Source: an uncultured bacterium (GTDB lineage: Bacteria > Planctomycetota > Planctomycetia > Pirellulales > UBA1268). Taken from it: a DNA stretch of 27,393 nt. The translations under genes and the position numbers were made by a program. The stretch is from the NCBI GenBank assembly GCA_937959175.1, contig CALGAS010000617.1, positions 1-27,393 of the forward strand, written 5' to 3'. Shown here piece after piece: positions 24,182-27,393 of the stretch (position 1 is the first letter of the stretch; every line of letters starts with the position of its first letter). The notes under the pieces were generated by a model. The model was not told where the DNA came from, made no database searches, and worked only from the letters and a program-made list of their open reading frames with translations.

Positions 24182-27100
24182 ATGAAGTTTGGTCGGTCGG
24201 TCGGCGTGGTCAGTCAGCGGATTCCCGGGCTCGGTGCGGCGGTGCGGCGGATTCAACTGCACCTCCGGAGGCGCCGGGCGGAGCGCCGGCTGCGACGGCT
24301 CTCGCTCGCCGGCCAGATCGTGCCAGGCCCGAAACACATGGCCGGATGGGCGGCCACACCCACCGAATACGCCGCCTGGATCGCGACGGTGGAGATTCCC
24401 CGGGAGCGGCTCCGATCGCCTGATGCTGGTGCTGCGGACACGACCAGCGAGCCGTTTTTCAGCGTCCTGATCCCGGTCTATCGGGTGAAGCCCGAGTTTC
24501 TCCGGCGGACGCTCGATTCCTTGAAGCACCAGCGGTTCACTCGCTGGGAGGCCTGCATCGCCTGCGCCGATCCAGGCAGCGACGAGACCCGCAGGCTCCT
24601 CGAGACTTATGCCTCCCGCGACAGCCGCTACCGCGTCGAGTTTCTCGAGACCAATGGCGGTATCTCGGCCAACTCCAACGCCGCCCTGGCGATGGCCCGC
24701 GGCCCCTTCGTCGCGCTCCTCGACCACGACGATGAACTCGCACCCTTCGCCCTCGAGCGGATGCACGAGGCGATCGAGGCGGAGGCGGAGGCCGACTTTC
24801 TCTATTCCGACAAGGACAGCATCGACGAGAACTCGACCCTCCGGCAAAACGCGCTCTTCAAGCCCGAGTGGAGCCCCGAGATTCTCTTTTCAGTGAACTA
24901 CCTGACGCATTTCAACGTGATGCGGACGAGCCTGGTGCAGGACCTGGGCGGCTTTCGCAGCGAGACCGACGGGGCTCAGGACTGGGACATCTTCCTGCGG
25001 GTCTGCCACGCCGCCCGTCGGATCGTGCGGGTACCGGGGGTCCACTACCACTGGCGAATCCATGCCGCCTCGACCTCGACGGGCATCGCTGCCAAGCCCT
25101 ATGCACTCGAGGGCCAACTGCGGGCCCTGGAAGACCATGTCGCCCGGCTCGGCCTGCCTGCCAGGATTCTGCCCGACGACGACTCGGGCTTTCATCTTCG
25201 CTGGCTGGGCCAGACAGGCCAGTCGGCCCATCTGATCGTCGACGGGTATGCCGCAGAGCCCGAGGCGATCCAGCGAGCGACCAGTCTGGCAGCGGCCGCC
25301 CAACCCCGTCGAGTGACGCTCGTCTGCGAGCCAGGCGTCGCCGAGGCGGTCAGCGGAGGACTCGAGCCGGGGGTCGAGGTGGTCAGTGGCCCGGAGCGGG
25401 ACCGGATCACGATCGTCAACCAGCTGGTGACAAGCGACCTCGGGCAGACCCGCGCGGTCGTCTTGCTCTCGGCCGCGGTAGCCGATCTGTCGGCCGGCTG
25501 GCTGGGAGAGCTGGCCGGCTGGGTCACCGGCCACCCCGAGATCGGCTTTGCCAGCGGGCTGGTGCTCGACGCCGAAGGGACGGTTGTCGAGGCGGGCCTG
25601 GTGGTCGATCGGTTTGGGACTGGTTCCCCGATGTTTCGGAGCAGTCCGCTGCGGCAGTGGGGCTGGTTTGGCGGACCGCTCTGGTATCGAAACTGCACGG
25701 CCGCCACGCCCTGGGCGCTGGCCTTCAATACGGATGATTGGGTGGCCGCCGGCGGCCTTGATGAGCAACTCGGCTGGCAGTCGGCCTGCGTCGACCTCTG
25801 TCGGGCCATCGGTCGGGCGGGGAAGCGGGGCGTGGTCGATCCACACGCCCGCATCGCGCTGCAGCCCGGGCCGCTGCCCCCGGTTCCCGCCTTCCACGAC
25901 AGCCTCCGCGACGATCCCTACTTCCATCCGGCCTTTGCCTCGGCCGTCCCGCTGACGATGCGAGCGGGCGATCCCGAGACGATCTTCGGCCCGCCGCCTG
26001 TCCGGCGGATGCCCAAGCTCACGCTGCCCCGGTTGGCCTGGCCAGCCCGCGCAGGGGGCGGTGCGGCAGCCGCTCCTGGCAGCTATGCCGCCGATGCGAT
26101 GGCGCTGGCCGGCATCAACACCTGCACGCTGGCCGATCTACGGGCCCCCCAGCAGCATCCCGAGCGGGTGGGGCGGGGCGTCGGAGCGGGCTGGTGCAAC
26201 TGGTACCTCCCGCCGTTTGACAACCCGTACTACGGCGGCGTGATGACGATTCTGCGGTATGCCGAATACCTCAAGCGGGAGCAGGGCATCAATCAGCGGT
26301 TTCTGATCTGCGGGGGCTGCGACGCGGCGGCCCTTGCCGAGAAGATCACGGCCGCCTTTCCGGCCCTGGCTGGCTCGACGGTGCGACCGCTCGATTCTGC
26401 CGAGGCGATCCAGACGATTCCAGCGGCCGATTATTCGGTCGCCACGCTCTGGACGACCGCCTACGTCCTGCAGAAGGTGCGAAATACCGGCCTCAAGTTC
26501 TACTTCATCCAGGACTGGGAGCCGCTCTTCTATCCCGCCGGCTCCACCTCGGCCCAGGCCGAGCTCACCTACGACTTCGGCTTCTACGGCATCGCCAACA
26601 CGCGAACCCTGCGGCGGCTCTACGAGGAAGAGCATGGCGGGCTGGCGACCCACTTCGCTCCCCAGATCGACCCGGCGGTCTTCCATGGCAGCCCGCTGCG
26701 ATCCGGAGCGGGGCCCAAGCGGCTCTTCTTCTACGGCCGCCCGGGCCATCCCCGTAACGGCTTCGAACTGGCGGCAGTGGCGCTCCGGGAGCTCAAGGAA
26801 CGGCTCGGTGATCGGGTCCAGATTCTCTGCGCCGGCTCCCCCTGGGATCCGCGGAAGTACGGCCTCGATGGCGTGATCGAAAGCCTGGGCCTGCTCCGCT
26901 ACGAGGAGACCGCCGAACTCTACCGCTCCTGCCACGTCGGCTTCGTGATGATGATGACCCGGCATCCGTCTTATCTGCCATTCGAGTTCATGGGCTGCGG
27001 GGGGCTGCTCGTCTCCAACGACAATCGGGCCAACCACTGGCTGCTCGAGGATGGCCGCAACTGCCTGCTGGCCCCGCCGAGTGGGCCGGCGATCGCCGAG

Positions 27101-27262
27101 CGGCTGGCCTACGCCGTTGAGCACTTCGACGAACTCCTGCCTGTCCGTCGGGCCGGCTGGGAAGTGATCCGACGGCGGCACTCAGACTGGGATGCCGCCT
27201 TTGCCGGCGTCTGGGACTTTATGGACGGGCTCGCGGAGCCGTGTGCCCGTCGTACCGCGTAA
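24182..27262 (+). CDS. Multidomain glycosyltransferase: GT2 plus WsaF-like GT4
   Basis: The 1026-residue cytoplasmic or membrane-peripheral protein starts at ATG 24182 with AAGGGG about 8 nt upstream. A basic N-terminal stretch (1-50) precedes a GT2 (GT-A) domain at about 92-300: FSVLIPVYRVKPEFLRRTL (93-111), NGGISANSNAALA (158-170), the metal-binding DHDDE (181-185) and GAQDWDIFLRV (264-274). A middle region (about 340-600) looks like a degenerate second GT2-like module with no clear DxD. The C-terminal domain (about 662-1010) resembles the WsaF rhamnosyltransferase (GT4, GT-B): PYYGGVMTILRYAEYLK, FYFIQDWEPLFYPAGS (split around 767-783), RPGHPRNGFELA and HPSYLPFEFMGCGG. It probably adds two or more sugars, perhaps rhamnose, to a surface polysaccharide. 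Substrates cannot be read from sequence. Confidence 0.88.
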   Translation: MKFGRSVGVVSQRIPGLGAAVRRIQLHLRRRRAERRLRRLSLAGQIVPGPKHMAGWAATPTEYAAWIATVEIPRERLRSPDAGAADTTSEPFFSVLIPVYRVKPEFLRRTLDSLKHQRFTRWEACIACADPGSDETRRLLETYASRDSRYRVEFLETNGGISANSNAALAMARGPFVALLDHDDELAPFALERMHEAIEAEAEADFLYSDKDSIDENSTLRQNALFKPEWSPEILFSVNYLTHFNVMRTSLVQDLGGFRSETDGAQDWDIFLRVCHAARRIVRVPGVHYHWRIHAASTSTGIAAKPYALEGQLRALEDHVARLGLPARILPDDDSGFHLRWLGQTGQSAHLIVDGYAAEPEAIQRATSLAAAAQPRRVTLVCEPGVAEAVSGGLEPGVEVVSGPERDRITIVNQLVTSDLGQTRAVVLLSAAVADLSAGWLGELAGWVTGHPEIGFASGLVLDAEGTVVEAGLVVDRFGTGSPMFRSSPLRQWGWFGGPLWYRNCTAATPWALAFNTDDWVAAGGLDEQLGWQSACVDLCRAIGRAGKRGVVDPHARIALQPGPLPPVPAFHDSLRDDPYFHPAFASAVPLTMRAGDPETIFGPPPVRRMPKLTLPRLAWPARAGGGAAAAPGSYAADAMALAGINTCTLADLRAPQQHPERVGRGVGAGWCNWYLPPFDNPYYGGVMTILRYAEYLKREQGINQRFLICGGCDAAALAEKITAAFPALAGSTVRPLDSAEAIQTIPAADYSVATLWTTAYVLQKVRNTGLKFYFIQDWEPLFYPAGSTSAQAELTYDFGFYGIANTRTLRRLYEEEHGGLATHFAPQIDPAVFHGSPLRSGAGPKRLFFYGRPGHPRNGFELAAVALRELKERLGDRVQILCAGSPWDPRKYGLDGVIESLGLLRYEETAELYRSCHVGFVMMMTRHPSYLPFEFMGCGGLLVSNDNRANHWLLEDGRNCLLAPPSGPAIAERLAYAVEHFDELLPVRRAGWEVIRRRHSDWDAAFAGVWDFMDGLAEPCARRTA

Positions 27263-27268
27263 CACGTT

Positions 27269-27283
27269 CCGGGCCAGGCCCGG
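27269..27283 (+). terminator. Small hairpin after the glycosyltransferase gene
   Basis: CCGGGCC and GGCCCGG flank a single A, 6 nt after the stop codon. As RNA it would form at most a 5-bp stem with a 5-nt loop, without a following T-run, and the next gene starts 10 nt later, so it is unlikely to end transcription fully. Confidence 0.2.
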
Positions 27284-27293
27284 TCGTTGACCC

Positions 27294-27393
27294 ATGAGCA
27301 CTTCCATCGCGGCCCCCTGCCAGCTCGCAGCCGTGCCGGTCGATCCCGCCGAGACCGTGATCCTTCAGGCTCGCGACAGCGTGTTTGGCGATC
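27294..27393 (+). CDS. Start of a further gene, cut by the window edge
   Basis: An ATG at 27294, 31 nt after the glycosyltransferase stop, opens a frame of 33 codons without a stop to the window end. The visible sequence starts MSTSIAAPCQLAAVPVD and has no signal peptide or recognisable motif. There is no good ribosome-binding site. Same strand and short gap suggest it belongs to the glycan locus. I cannot assign a family from this length. Confidence 0.5.
   Translation, partial: MSTSIAAPCQLAAVPVDPAETVILQARDSVFGD

Overview
The window looks like chromosome from a high-GC planctomycete, most likely of the order Pirellulales. This is inferred from gene content: an SHD1-domain protein, a DUF1559 protein with a type IV pilin-like leader, several secreted sulfatases beside a ThuA-domain protein and a PQQ-propeller protein, and a WsaF-like glycosyltransferase. 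Nearly the whole window is coding. I see no tRNA, rRNA, CRISPR array, transposase, prophage gene or integration scar.

Layout. Positions 1-578 hold the 3' end of an acidic SHD1-domain gene. It converges on pgk (minus strand). From 2069 to 11687 all genes lie on the plus strand: a secreted PQQ-propeller protein, a secreted ThuA-domain protein, a secreted sulfatase, an unusual protein with two complete sulfatase domains, a small DUF485-like membrane protein, an ActP-type sodium:solute symporter and a GNAT acetyltransferase. The first four are tightly packed, with an ATGA overlap and a short gap, and look like one polysaccharide (sulfated glycan) utilisation transcript. DUF485 plus ActP is the familiar yjcH-actP pair.

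From 21869 down to 11717 all genes lie on the minus strand. In transcription order they are a membrane histidine kinase and an NtrC-type response regulator (translationally coupled), a 611-bp repeat-rich gap, a DUF1559 protein, a YidB-family protein, a sigma-70 family sigma factor, apt, mnmA (4 nt after apt), floA, an unrecognised 80-residue protein and an XRE-cupin regulator. The last gene converges on the GNAT gene.

From 22047 on there is a small secreted protein with a 15-residue internal repeat (plus), a sulfotransferase-like protein with a long coiled-coil tail (minus, sharing a CTAG stop with the previous gene), a 1026-residue multidomain glycosyltransferase (plus) and the first 33 codons of another plus-strand gene. 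This end looks like a surface-glycan or exopolysaccharide locus.

No unmistakably new system stands out. The points most worth a second look are: (1) the NtrC-type regulator carries GSFAGA where sigma-54 activators have GAFTGA, and its partner kinase has an altered H-box; (2) one polypeptide holds two full sulfatase active sites, and the three active sites in this cluster carry three different maturation motifs; (3) the gap at 18391-19001 is a mosaic of a hairpin, a 19-bp repeat and a 31-bp tandem repeat that starts next to a stop codon; (4) a tiny secreted protein is built on an exact 15-residue period. All calls are by eye from the sequence; no database search or structure prediction was run.
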